From the NCBI GenBank assembly GCA_027345405.1, contig DAHWID010000002.1:1-48906 (forward strand): a DNA stretch of 48,906 nt, written 5' to 3'. This document shows, piece after piece, positions 27,786 through 36,733 of the stretch. The notes below the pieces were generated by a model. It was not told the DNA's origin and did no database searches. It was given only the letters and a program-made list of their open reading frames with translations. The translations under genes were made by a program, and so were the position numbers. How positions within the stretch are numbered: the first letter of the stretch is position 1; the number at the start of each line of letters is the position of its first letter. Origin of the DNA: Candidatus Saccharimonadota bacterium (GTDB taxonomy: Bacteria > Patescibacteriota > Saccharimonadia > Saccharimonadales > UBA4665).

Positions 27786-27914
27786 ATGGTACTACATCAA
27801 ATTGATAGTATTGAGATGGCTTGGGTAATGGCTATAGCCGAAGATCCTTATCGGACCGTAGCTAAGTGGATTCTTGAACACGAACCACCTGAGCGAACTA
27901 TTTGGCGGAACTAG
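27786..27914 (+). CDS. Small protein, 42 aa (not in ORF track)
   Basis: MVLHQIDSIEMAWVMAIAEDPYRTVAKWILEHEPPERTIWRN*; directly behind a strong promoter; overlaps the next ORF by 13 nt. Confidence 0.5.
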   Translation: MVLHQIDSIEMAWVMAIAEDPYRTVAKWILEHEPPERTIWRN

Positions 27915-28462
27915 AGATAAAAGTAGGAGAAGCTGAGGCTAATGAAGCTGGCCGGGTATGCTTAAACAGACAGAGCAAAATTTTAGCTGGGCATGAGGAA
28001 AAATATGAGCCGCGCAAAGGCTATGAGTATCCTGAGTTTGTAAGAATAGAGAAGATAGATTTAATTGATTTTGCAGCCACATTATATCCAACTAGACCGG
28101 AAAAGGTTAGAAATATTAAAGCCGGCAGAGCTTGGGAAGGACTAGCGCGGGTTTACTATGGTTTTGTGGCGGATCCTAATGCCATGAAAGGTAATCAGCA
28201 GCCGCCAAGATTGCCGCGGCTGCCCTTGACATTCTTGTATCCACCTAAGAAACCGACTGATGATGCTTGGGGTCTGGACTTTAAAAGTCTCGATCAGTTT
28301 ATAAAACTATACGATGAAGTCAGGGAGGCAAACCCGGAGTTAACGCCAAACGCGATTCTAGGTTTTGATTTCGCCAACGAACGCATCGAATTCTTAAGAC
28401 AGTTTGTAAAGTATAAAAAGCAGCAGCTGGAAGCAAATGTTAACCGACGTCCAACCGGATAA
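27902..28462 (+). CDS. Hypothetical protein
   Basis: 186 aa ORF with TTG start; start uncertain, may be coupled to or frameshifted from the 27786 ORF. Confidence 0.6.
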   Translation: MAELEIKVGEAEANEAGRVCLNRQSKILAGHEEKYEPRKGYEYPEFVRIEKIDLIDFAATLYPTRPEKVRNIKAGRAWEGLARVYYGFVADPNAMKGNQQPPRLPRLPLTFLYPPKKPTDDAWGLDFKSLDQFIKLYDEVREANPELTPNAILGFDFANERIEFLRQFVKYKKQQLEANVNRRPTG

Positions 28463-29162
28463 ACCCTTCAGCGTATTTGCACCCGGCCTTTTTACCGTTT
28501 AACTCGGCAAAGTGAGTGAAGCGTTCTCTTACGGCCGCAAAGTCTTTGATTTGACTGGCATGACACTTTAGCACTTGCCATTTAAGCTCCAGTGTATTGC
28601 TGACGTCTTCATAATAATTTTGATAGTCAAAGTTATTTAACAGCACAGTTTTGGTTTTATGAGGCATCAGACCTTCGCTTAAGAGTTCTGGGAATGTTAA
28701 ATGATCTCTAGCCAGCGGAAATATTGCATCAAGTGTAGCTAGGCCGGCAGCTCGGTGGTCAGGATGATTGATGTATCCTCTGCTGCGTGAATAAACTAAG
28801 GTCGGGTCATTAGTAATGACAATGTCAGGTTTACGTAAGCGAATTTCGCGGACGATATCCCGTTTTAGTTCAATTGAAACTTCTAAGGCGGAATCCGGGT
28901 AATTCAGAAAGGTCACACTTCTCCCCCTTATGGCGAGCAACGCGGCTCGCTGTTCCTCGCGGCGGAGTTTAATTAATTCTTCAGGCGCGATTTGGTGGTC
29001 ATCGCTTCCTTTGCTGCCGTCAGTCAGGATAAGGTAGTAAACTTCCGCTCCAGCCTGTGCGTATTTGGCAAGAGTCGCAGAAGCACCGAAGTCTAAGTCA
29101 TCTGGATGGGCAGCGACACCTAAAACTACTTTTGGTGTGAGTGAATTGCTTTGAAAGTCCAT
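28440..29162 (-). CDS. PIG-L / LmbE family deacetylase
   Basis: GVAAHPDDLDFGASATLAKYA; HPDHRAAGLATLDAI. Confidence 0.92.
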   Translation of the reverse strand: MDFQSNSLTPKVVLGVAAHPDDLDFGASATLAKYAQAGAEVYYLILTDGSKGSDDHQIAPEELIKLRREEQRAALLAIRGRSVTFLNYPDSALEVSIELKRDIVREIRLRKPDIVITNDPTLVYSRSRGYINHPDHRAAGLATLDAIFPLARDHLTFPELLSEGLMPHKTKTVLLNNFDYQNYYEDVSNTLELKWQVLKCHASQIKDFAAVRERFTHFAELNGKKAGCKYAEGFIRLDVG

Positions 29163-29254
29163 GTCAGCTTAATTCCTAAATTTTACAAGAAGTACTTTTA
29201 AATATCTAACTAGCCTGGGGTTTTGAATACCGACCCGTTATACTAACGCTAGCT

Positions 29255-30058
29255 ATGAGATTTAGCTTGAAACGGCTCCGTCTTAATGCGTGGCAGCTTT
29301 TATCCTTACTAATTATACCGGTTTTGGCGACAATTAGTTTCGGTATTTACTCTAGCACAAAGCCGATTAATGCAACTATTGATCTGTCGTGGCCAAATTG
29401 TTCTGATATCCCTAATCGGTTTTTCAAAAGTGCGGTGATTGGCGTGACCGGCGGCCTAGACTTTCATTCGAACCCTTGCGCTGGTAATGAAATGTCGGTT
29501 GTGAGTACTTATAATATCTATAGTAATACCGGCGATCCGGGATTCCCGCGAATTAAGCAGTTAGGTAAAAAACCGCTTGCGTGCCATGGCTTAGAACTGG
29601 TTTGTTATTCGTTTAACTATGGTTATACTGCCGGCCGCTATGCCAGACTGCAGGCGCAATATGCCGGTTTGCATGCTAGCATGTGGTGGCTGGATGTTGA
29701 GTCAATTAACAGTTGGACCAATTCAATTGCTGCTAACCGGGCAGATATTGAGGGAATGGCACTTGGTATAATCGGTTCCGGTCACAACCTGCTTACTATG
29801 GCCATTGGTATTTATAGCGCTGTTAACCAATGGCAGGCGATTGTCGGCAACTGGCGTCCGGGCTTCCCAATATGGCTTGGTACTGGTGATTTGAGCTTAA
29901 AAGTGGCAAAGTCAGCTTGCGTAACGCCGAGCATAACCGGTGGACCGATTGTATTGACGCAGTATACTGTCGCAAACTTAGACTATGATTATGTCTGCCA
30001 TAACACGTCTTTACGGCCCTTACGGCTGGGCTTTGTTAAGAATGGTCTACTTTATTAG
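29255..30058 (+). CDS. Secreted or membrane-anchored protein, possibly glycoside hydrolase-like (GH25/DUF1906-like)
   Basis: N-terminal TM; IDLSWPNC, GVTGGLDFHSNPC, WWLDVESINSW resemble such folds. Confidence 0.55.
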   Translation: MRFSLKRLRLNAWQLLSLLIIPVLATISFGIYSSTKPINATIDLSWPNCSDIPNRFFKSAVIGVTGGLDFHSNPCAGNEMSVVSTYNIYSNTGDPGFPRIKQLGKKPLACHGLELVCYSFNYGYTAGRYARLQAQYAGLHASMWWLDVESINSWTNSIAANRADIEGMALGIIGSGHNLLTMAIGIYSAVNQWQAIVGNWRPGFPIWLGTGDLSLKVAKSACVTPSITGGPIVLTQYTVANLDYDYVCHNTSLRPLRLGFVKNGLLY

Positions 30059-30077
30059 GACTTAATCGCGGACTGGC

Positions 30078-31310
30078 TTAATGACTGCGCTGCCCGAACG
30101 CGACACGCTCAATGATGACGTCGTTCATATTGGCCATCAAGGCCGGCACGAGCGTAAATTCACCATAGCGGTTATTAATATTATCGGCTGCGGTGGCTAG
30201 CGCATGGCTGTCGCCTGATTGATCGAATAGTCCTAGCTGGTGTACTTTGGCTGGCGTTAGATTATAGACTGTAACGCCAATATTGGTAGCCGGGGCATTA
30301 ATCTCTAGTGCCTGTAGTTGGTAGTTGGCGGCCCGGAAGATATCTTGAGTGGAATAAAGCGGTACTTTAGTTTGTGTGCGCCGGGAGAAATAGGTGCGGT
30401 CGGTGAAGCCTAACCAGAGGTGTACGCCATGCGCCTGGAAACCATCCCGCCGCAGCCGGCGACCGGCTTTTTCGCACAGCTTCATTAACAGTTTCGCTAG
30501 CTCATTTTTATCCATAGTTTTTTGTCCGATAGCATATTGCTGGCCGAAGCTTTTGCGGTTAAATGTAACGGCATCGATTTCATGTCCTCTCAACCGAAGG
30601 TACCAATAGAACCCGTTAATTGAGTGAAAGGCCTGGTTTTTAAGAGTTGTAAGCGGAGCGTCGAGGAATTCAATTGGCGTATAAATACCAGCCAGATTTA
30701 AGCGGGCGGCGTAACGTCGGTTGATTCCGGGTAGGTCAATTAGGTTTAGCTTTTTATAAGTCGCTCTGAGGTTGCTAGCACTGATCACATCGAGGCCGTC
30801 TGGTTTGTGCAGACCGGCGGCCAGCTTGGCTAAGAAACGGTTGGGGCCGAGGCCGATATTAATTGTGACATATGCTCCTAATGAACGCTTTACTTCGGCT
30901 TTGATCTGGTAGCCAATGTCTTCTAGGGCGATGTTTTTGCGTTCGGCCGGAGAGCCATTAAAGTCAATCACGAATTCGTCCACACTCTTTGGCGTAATGT
31001 CACTAGTGTAGTTTAGTAGTACTTTACGGAAGCGGTTATGAGCATCAAAGTACTTGTCTGGATCGGGAGTTAGTATGGTGATGCCCGGGCACAACAATTT
31101 GGCATCACGTACGCTTGTGCCGGTAGTAACTCCCCTAGCTTTGGCATCATAACTGGCTGCTAAAATGATGCCTCTAGGAGTGTCGTAGGCGGCTACCCCT
31201 ACCGGACGGTTACGCAGCAATGGGTTAGCCTGTTGTTCGATTGTGGCAAAACAGGAGTTTAAGTCCACGTGCATTATTAACGGCCGGTTGTAGTTAAGAC
31301 CGATATCCAT
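30078..31310 (-). CDS. Y-family DNA polymerase (DinB/UmuC-like)
   Basis: MHVDLNSCFATIEQ; ILAASYDAKARGV; KSVDEFVIDF; clamp-binding-like QLGLF near C-terminus. Confidence 0.93.
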   Translation of the reverse strand: MDIGLNYNRPLIMHVDLNSCFATIEQQANPLLRNRPVGVAAYDTPRGIILAASYDAKARGVTTGTSVRDAKLLCPGITILTPDPDKYFDAHNRFRKVLLNYTSDITPKSVDEFVIDFNGSPAERKNIALEDIGYQIKAEVKRSLGAYVTINIGLGPNRFLAKLAAGLHKPDGLDVISASNLRATYKKLNLIDLPGINRRYAARLNLAGIYTPIEFLDAPLTTLKNQAFHSINGFYWYLRLRGHEIDAVTFNRKSFGQQYAIGQKTMDKNELAKLLMKLCEKAGRRLRRDGFQAHGVHLWLGFTDRTYFSRRTQTKVPLYSTQDIFRAANYQLQALEINAPATNIGVTVYNLTPAKVHQLGLFDQSGDSHALATAADNINNRYGEFTLVPALMANMNDVIIERVAFGQRSH

Positions 31311-31328
31311 CTTTAGTCTTGCTTTTTT

Positions 31329-31595
31329 TCAGGCCGTCTGCCCGTCGCTTACCGCGTCTAGTTTCCAGTGCAGATTGGCGGTATTAAGGTCCAGCCTAAA
31401 CCACAGTGCCCGGTTTTCATCAACCAGTTCGAAGATGTGATGTAAGGTGGTGCCTTGTTTGATTTGATGATGATAGCCAATTTCTCCAACCCGATAATCC
31501 CGGCTGCGCCACCTAATGATGTGCGGTAGTGCTTGACGGCTCTTGGCGCTGAATATTAGAACTACACTAACCTCTTCCCCTATATGCTCACGCAT
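31329..31595 (-). CDS. Small protein next to Y-family polymerase, DUF6504-like
   Basis: 88 aa; RWRSRDYRVGEIGYHHQ...ALWFRLDLNTANLHWKLD; GGAG SD; same operon as the polymerase. Confidence 0.5.
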   Translation of the reverse strand: MREHIGEEVSVVLIFSAKSRQALPHIIRWRSRDYRVGEIGYHHQIKQGTTLHHIFELVDENRALWFRLDLNTANLHWKLDAVSDGQTA

Positions 31596-31985
31596 GGCTC
31601 GTTCTCCTATCCTAATAAAATTAATAAAAGTAGCAATAACTTAAGACCCTTTTAAAAAAAACGTTGTTTCGCCCGCCCTAAAATATGGGTCTTTAATCGG
31701 GTTCGGGCCTAGGAGAGTGAGCCGGCTACCGGCCGGTGATCACTTAGTATGATTAATGCAATCTAATAAAGGTTCAAGCAGGGACGATTTATTTTTAAAA
31801 AGTATGCTTGCCTATACATTATTATATACCCATAAATAGGCATAAGAGTGTAGAGTTTGAAGCTTTTTGGCTTAAAGAATGAGCTTTAGAAGGAGTTTTA
31901 GTTTAATCATACTTGCGCTTTAGCTAATTTTTGGTCCCAAGGTATCCTTAAGCTTGTTTTAACCTATAATATTTAAGATTAAGTT

Positions 31986-32798
31986 ATGTCAATAAAGAAG
32001 TACTTAAGACAGTTTATAATTGTAGTCCTGGTTCTAGCGATAGGAGTCGGAGGCGGTGTTCTTGGTGCGCTTTGGTATCAGTCGAGACATCCTTATGGCG
32101 GCACGACGATTGAATCTTTAGGTTCCAGCCCAAAGATCGTTGAAGTGGCGAGTAATAGCGGATTGACGATTCCGGAAATTGCCAATGAATATGCTAACGC
32201 CGTGGTGGCTATTACGACCACCAGCACCACCTACAGCTTCTTTGGCGGGCCCATAACATCCGAAGGCGAAGGCACTGGCATGATTTTAACGTCAAACGGC
32301 TACATCCTAACTAATAACCATGTAGTTCCGCAAGGTTCGCAAGATGTCAGCGTGACTTTAGCCAACCAAAAAACTTACACCGGATCAATTGTAGCCAATG
32401 ATCCGACCGCGGATCTGGCTCTCATTAAGATCAATGCGTCGGGGCTAGATACGGTTAAGTTAGGTAACTCAAGTGACGTACAAGTTGGTGATGGAGTGGT
32501 TGCTATAGGTAATGCCCTAGGTCAGTTTCAAAATACGGTCACTCAAGGGATAATTAGCGCTGAGAATCGTTCTATTACGGCGAGCGAACCAAATGGCAAT
32601 AGTGAATCCTTAAGCGGCTTACTGCAAACCGATGCTGCGATTAACCCTGGAAACTCTGGCGGACCGCTAATTTTAACCTCAGACGGTGAAGTGATTGGTA
32701 TCAATACCGCGACTTCAAGCACCGGTCAAGATTTGGGCTTTGCAATACCCATTGATACCGCTAAGAGTTTCATTCAACCGTATGTCGGCAGCATTTAG
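31986..32798 (+). CDS. HtrA/DegP-like S1C serine protease lacking a PDZ domain
   Basis: LTNNHVVP, DLALIKI, INPGNSGGPLI; ORF ends directly after the protease domain. Confidence 0.9.
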   Translation: MSIKKYLRQFIIVVLVLAIGVGGGVLGALWYQSRHPYGGTTIESLGSSPKIVEVASNSGLTIPEIANEYANAVVAITTTSTTYSFFGGPITSEGEGTGMILTSNGYILTNNHVVPQGSQDVSVTLANQKTYTGSIVANDPTADLALIKINASGLDTVKLGNSSDVQVGDGVVAIGNALGQFQNTVTQGIISAENRSITASEPNGNSESLSGLLQTDAAINPGNSGGPLILTSDGEVIGINTATSSTGQDLGFAIPIDTAKSFIQPYVGSI

Positions 32799-33262
32799 GC
32801 TTCTTCGCTGTTGCCACCAAACACTAGTCCGGTCAGTCTCTTGACCAGATTAACGAAAGCGTTCTGACCGAAACCAAACAGAAAAGCGACGACATCATAG
32901 AGTACCGTATTACGGTCAAAGTGATTGTTGATCGTTGCAGCGTTGATTATTAGCACCACCAGCAGATAGCTGATCAATCCGTAAACTGCGCCTAGTGCCC
33001 CGCTGAACATGTGCCATACATTTAAGGCACTGGTCCACTCCTGGCGCGACACTACGCGGTACAGACTAACTAGCAACCCGCCAAGCATACCAAACCACAG
33101 TATCGCTAGTGGCATGTTGCCGAACGGGTACAAAATATAGTGAGGTAAGTTGCTCGCGTAGGCACTTCTAAAGATCGGCAATGCGATCAGTAATACGATA
33201 TACACGAACGGCCATATTAATACCGCCCAATTAAACTTTGAGTTATTTGTTGGTGTAGCCAT
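32795..33262 (-). CDS. Hypothetical multi-TM membrane protein
   Basis: 155 aa with several hydrophobic segments; SD gagggta upstream. Confidence 0.65.
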   Translation of the reverse strand: MATPTNNSKFNWAVLIWPFVYIVLLIALPIFRSAYASNLPHYILYPFGNMPLAILWFGMLGGLLVSLYRVVSRQEWTSALNVWHMFSGALGAVYGLISYLLVVLIINAATINNHFDRNTVLYDVVAFLFGFGQNAFVNLVKRLTGLVFGGNSEEA

Positions 33263-33483
33263 GATTACCCTCTTCTCCCACCGTTTATATATTTGCCATT
33301 ATTAATTCGAAATGTCCTAAGTGTCAATGGCCTAGCGATTCAGCGGCTCATCTGTTAAACGTAGTAATTAGTGCTACATAACACCTTAATTATGGCTATT
33401 ACATTTTGTTAGCTGGCTATAGCCTAGATTTTTTTATTGTAACGGTCAATTATTTTTTGTGGGTAAATAAGTCAGGCCTTAGC

Positions 33484-33909
33484 TTACGCTCGCGGCTTCT
33501 TCTTTTCCGGAAATACCCAGTATTTGTACCAGAACCAGCTCCATATCGTGAAGAAGCCGGCAGATAATACGAAGCCGATATATGGCGTTATGCCGACACT
33601 TTTAAGACCCCATATAATAAGATAGTCAAGTACAAAGCCGAAACTCTCGATTGCGATATAGCGGGCAGCATGTTCCATTTCGGACAAATGCTTTCTGTCT
33701 GAAAAGGCCCAGAACCGCTGAGCTAAATAATTTGTGCTCCAGCCGATGGCATCGGCTAAGACTTTAGCTGGGAACCAGCCCCAATGAAATACGCTGTAGC
33801 CAATCGCAAATATGCCGTATCCGATGAAAAAGTATAAGCCACCACCGAGCCAGTACTTTATGAAACGCGCGAGCTCCTTGTGTCGACGTAGGTTGGCTAC
33901 CGGATTCAT
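33484..33909 (-). CDS. GtrA family membrane protein
   Basis: Four TM segments; FIKYWLGGGLYFFIGYGIF...ADAIGWSTNYLAQRFWAFSDR. Confidence 0.8.
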   Translation of the reverse strand: MNPVANLRRHKELARFIKYWLGGGLYFFIGYGIFAIGYSVFHWGWFPAKVLADAIGWSTNYLAQRFWAFSDRKHLSEMEHAARYIAIESFGFVLDYLIIWGLKSVGITPYIGFVLSAGFFTIWSWFWYKYWVFPEKKKPRA

Positions 33910-34163
33910 TTATCTTGCTTTTGGCGCTTCTTGTGTCGTTCGAGGTTGGATTGCATCTCTTTTAAAAAGTTTTCATAGGCTACAAGATTCGGAAAGCTGA
34001 CCGAGGCAACGACGTCGGCTTGTGGCCGACCATCAACCATCGGACGCATTTGAATAAAGTTGATTACCGCCATACCGTCAATTGCGTCATTAAGTAGTGT
34101 GATTTGAGCATCATGCGTAACCGTTGCAACGGTATAGGTTAAGTCTAGATCTTGCGGGTTCAT
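33906..34163 (-). CDS. Hypothetical protein in operon with GtrA-like gene
   Basis: 85 aa; ATGA overlap with downstream ORF; TATAAT upstream of ATG. Confidence 0.6.
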   Translation of the reverse strand: MNPQDLDLTYTVATVTHDAQITLLNDAIDGMAVINFIQMRPMVDGRPQADVVASVSFPNLVAYENFLKEMQSNLERHKKRQKQDK

Positions 34164-34261
34164 GTAATAGCTATTATACCTTTTTAAGTTATTAAGTAAG
34201 TTTATGCCTAAAGTTAGCTATAAAACAATTGTAGCAGCCATTGCTTTACCGCTAAAGCAAC

Positions 34262-34931
34262 CTATTTCAAAAAACGATCAGGATAGTCGGTAATTATACC
34301 GGACAAGCCATATTTACTTAGTCGATTTGCAATCTTCGGTTTGTTTACGGTAAAGGCATAGACGTGTTGCCCGCCGCGTGATGCAAGTTTGAGATAGCCG
34401 CTCCACAAAAAACGGTAATTAAGGCAGATATACTCGGCTTGAAGTTTTCGTTGGCGATAACCAGCCCTTACTCCTGACCAAGATTCGTTTACGACGACAC
34501 AGATTTGTGGCAGAGCTGCTTTTAATTGTTTTAAGATGGGGTAAGAGAAGGAGGAAAATAGAAAATCTACAGGTGATTCCCATCTATCTAGCTGCTTTGA
34601 TACTAACTTTATAATACTTGGGAAGTTTGACGCTACTTTTAATTTCCATACACAGTCTCATTTTGTGCGCCGTTGCCGCAATAGCTTGCTCGAGTGTAGC
34701 CAGATCGTCCTTATACTGTTTCAGGCGAGCATAGTTTGTTTTGGCTATAACTAGCCACGGCTCGTGATTAATTTTTAATTTCCGGTTATGGAAAAGTATT
34801 GGCACGCCATCTTTCGTGACGCGCACATCGACTTCGACAATTGAAACTTTATATTCTATGGCCTTCTCAATCGCCAATATAGTATTTTCTGGCGCCAGGC
34901 CTTTGGCTCCTCGATGTCCAATAATTTGCAT
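34262..34931 (-). pseudogene. Glycerophosphodiester phosphodiesterase (GDPD), frameshifted
   Basis: Frame 1: MQIIGHRGAKGLAPENTILAIEKAIEYKVSIVEVDVRVTKDGVPILFHN...LCMEIKSSVKLP then TAG at 34584. The +1 frame continues SIIKLVSKQLDRWESPVDFLFSSFSYPILKQL...GQHVYAFTVNKPKIANRLSKYGLSGIITDYPDRFLK*. Confidence 0.85.
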
Positions 34932-35042
34932 TGGATTCCTTTCTAGCTTTTTATAGCCAGTATTCTGGCACATTTATTAAATTATATATCTTAGACGCAC
35001 TAAGACCGCCGATGCTAGTCACATTGATATAATGACTATAAT

Positions 35043-35372
35043 ATGCGGGCAAATTATTTGGATAGTTTCATTAGAGATATTTTTAGCATTAGTCCGCGCT
35101 ATATTGACATATTTGGTAATTATTTACCTGGCATGGCTGGCACATCAATTGCTACACAGGGTGCCATAACTTCACAAACTGATGTGATCCGTGCTTTGCG
35201 TCATGATGTTTCCTCTTTAGTGAAGCTTAAAGCATCCGCGAACTCGCAAAAAGTAATTGCCTGTTCAAAGAATATCGAAGGTAGACTGTTATTGCTACAA
35301 ACATTGGGTGTGATCAGTGATAAGCGTTGCACTAAATTGATTGATGAACTTAATAGGGTTACATACCTCTAA
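35043..35372 (+). CDS. Hypothetical protein upstream of the sigma factor
   Basis: 109 aa, same strand, ends 52 nt before the sigma ATG; TATAAT immediately upstream. Confidence 0.55.
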   Translation: MRANYLDSFIRDIFSISPRYIDIFGNYLPGMAGTSIATQGAITSQTDVIRALRHDVSSLVKLKASANSQKVIACSKNIEGRLLLLQTLGVISDKRCTKLIDELNRVTYL

Positions 35373-35382
35373 AATTTATTTC

Positions 35383-35425
35383 TACTTGAGTTAATTGAAA
35401 AAATACTTTTCAATTAACTCAAGTA
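35383..35425. repeat. Perfect 19-bp inverted repeat at sigma factor start
   Basis: tacttgagttaattgaaaa (35383-35401) - aatac - ttttcaattaactcaagta (35407-35425); last base is the A of ATG 35425. Confidence 0.9.
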
Positions 35426-36633
35426 TGACCAACATGGAACTGCCGCCAGCTGAAGCTACGGGTGAACTAATTAGTAATGACAATCAAGAGCAGTTTAGGG
35501 ACACTCTAGATCGGATTGTCGGGCTCTACTCTAGGGATCCAGAGGTACTTGAAGATGTAGAACGAGCCAAATCTAAACCACGTGAACCGGGTAACGCCGA
35601 GGATCTACTGCAGGAATTTCTTAAAGACATCGGCCAGTACAGCATTCCTAGCGAACAAGAGCAGAAGACTTTAGCCTACACCATACGTAATGGGGTCGAA
35701 GCTCAAAGGCAGTTGGATCAAGATGCTTCTCGCGTGGAGTTAATACGAGCTGTTAAAGCCGCAGTTAGTGCTAGACAAATGATGATCTTACGTAATGCTA
35801 AACTGGTTGTTTCCTGGGCAAACAAGATTTATGTTAGCAATGACAATTACTCAAAGCTGGATCGAATCGAAGAAGGTATGATTGGTTTAGCTCATGCGGT
35901 AGCGCTGTTTGATCCGGATCGGGGATATAAATTTAGCACATATGCCTCTTGGTGGATTCGTCAAGCTATTCAAAGAGGTCGACCGATTCACGAGCTGGTT
36001 AACTTACCGTCGCATGAAATGGATAGGCTCGTCAATCTAGAAGCAGTCAGAGAAGAGCTAGAGCGAACACTAAAAAGGAAACCGACAGAAGAGGAACTTA
36101 TAACCAAGTACAACTCTCTGTATTCAAACGGCAAGCAGTCTAAAGGTATGGAAAGACCCGAGTTCACAATGTTAACCAATCTGGCTGGGAGCCCGGTGTC
36201 ACTCAATACCCGGGCCGACTTTAAAGACGGAGAGGGCGAAGAGCTCGGGGATAGCATTATCGATAAAACTAAATTGCCGCCATTTTCAGACGAAATTGAA
36301 AAGTTTGAGTGGAAAGATGAATTAAGTGATTTGCTGGTCCGAGCAAACTTAAGTGCGTTTGAGCGGCTTATAATTTCATTGCGCTTTGGTTTGCTCTTGA
36401 TAAAACCAGACGAGTCTTTGGCTGTAGTCCCTGATGAATACTTGGATTTGTCGGGGCGTAGTTTTAAGCAGCCAGACTACGATGAGATAATTGCTGCAAT
36501 CGCTGATTCTCAGAGTGGAATCGTTTCTATTGCCAAATGCGCGCAGTTGATTGGCATTAGACCTCACAATATCTCACTGATTGTTGAACGAGTTATTAAG
36601 AAAATTCGAGCTTACAACTCCTTGGCTGCTTAG
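35425..36633 (+). CDS. Divergent sigma-70-type RNA polymerase sigma factor
   Basis: Region 1.2-like LLQEFLKDIGQYSIPSEQEQ; region 2 DPDRGYKFSTYASWWIRQAIQRG; region 4-like SAFERLIISLRFGL ... IAKCAQLIGIRPHNISLIVERVIKKIRAY. Track start 35395 (TTG) lies inside the inverted repeat. Confidence 0.88.
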   Translation: MTNMELPPAEATGELISNDNQEQFRDTLDRIVGLYSRDPEVLEDVERAKSKPREPGNAEDLLQEFLKDIGQYSIPSEQEQKTLAYTIRNGVEAQRQLDQDASRVELIRAVKAAVSARQMMILRNAKLVVSWANKIYVSNDNYSKLDRIEEGMIGLAHAVALFDPDRGYKFSTYASWWIRQAIQRGRPIHELVNLPSHEMDRLVNLEAVREELERTLKRKPTEEELITKYNSLYSNGKQSKGMERPEFTMLTNLAGSPVSLNTRADFKDGEGEELGDSIIDKTKLPPFSDEIEKFEWKDELSDLLVRANLSAFERLIISLRFGLLLIKPDESLAVVPDEYLDLSGRSFKQPDYDEIIAAIADSQSGIVSIAKCAQLIGIRPHNISLIVERVIKKIRAYNSLAA

Positions 36634-36703
36634 ATATATCACTGGCAATAACTGCCAGGACTTAAGTCTAAAGCTGCGCCTTAAATTGCGGTACTTAACA
36701 GAT

Positions 36704-36733
36704 TTGATCAGTACTTTTTAAATTACTGATCAA
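36704..36733. terminator. Inverted repeat, possible terminator for the sigma gene
   Basis: ttgatcagta / tactgatcaa 10-bp arms; overlaps 3' end of the antisense small ORF. Confidence 0.4.

Noticed and set aside
35395-35424. TTG start for the sigma factor
   Set aside because: Would place the N-terminus inside the inverted repeat with no SD; ATG at 35425 (MTNMELPP) is more plausible
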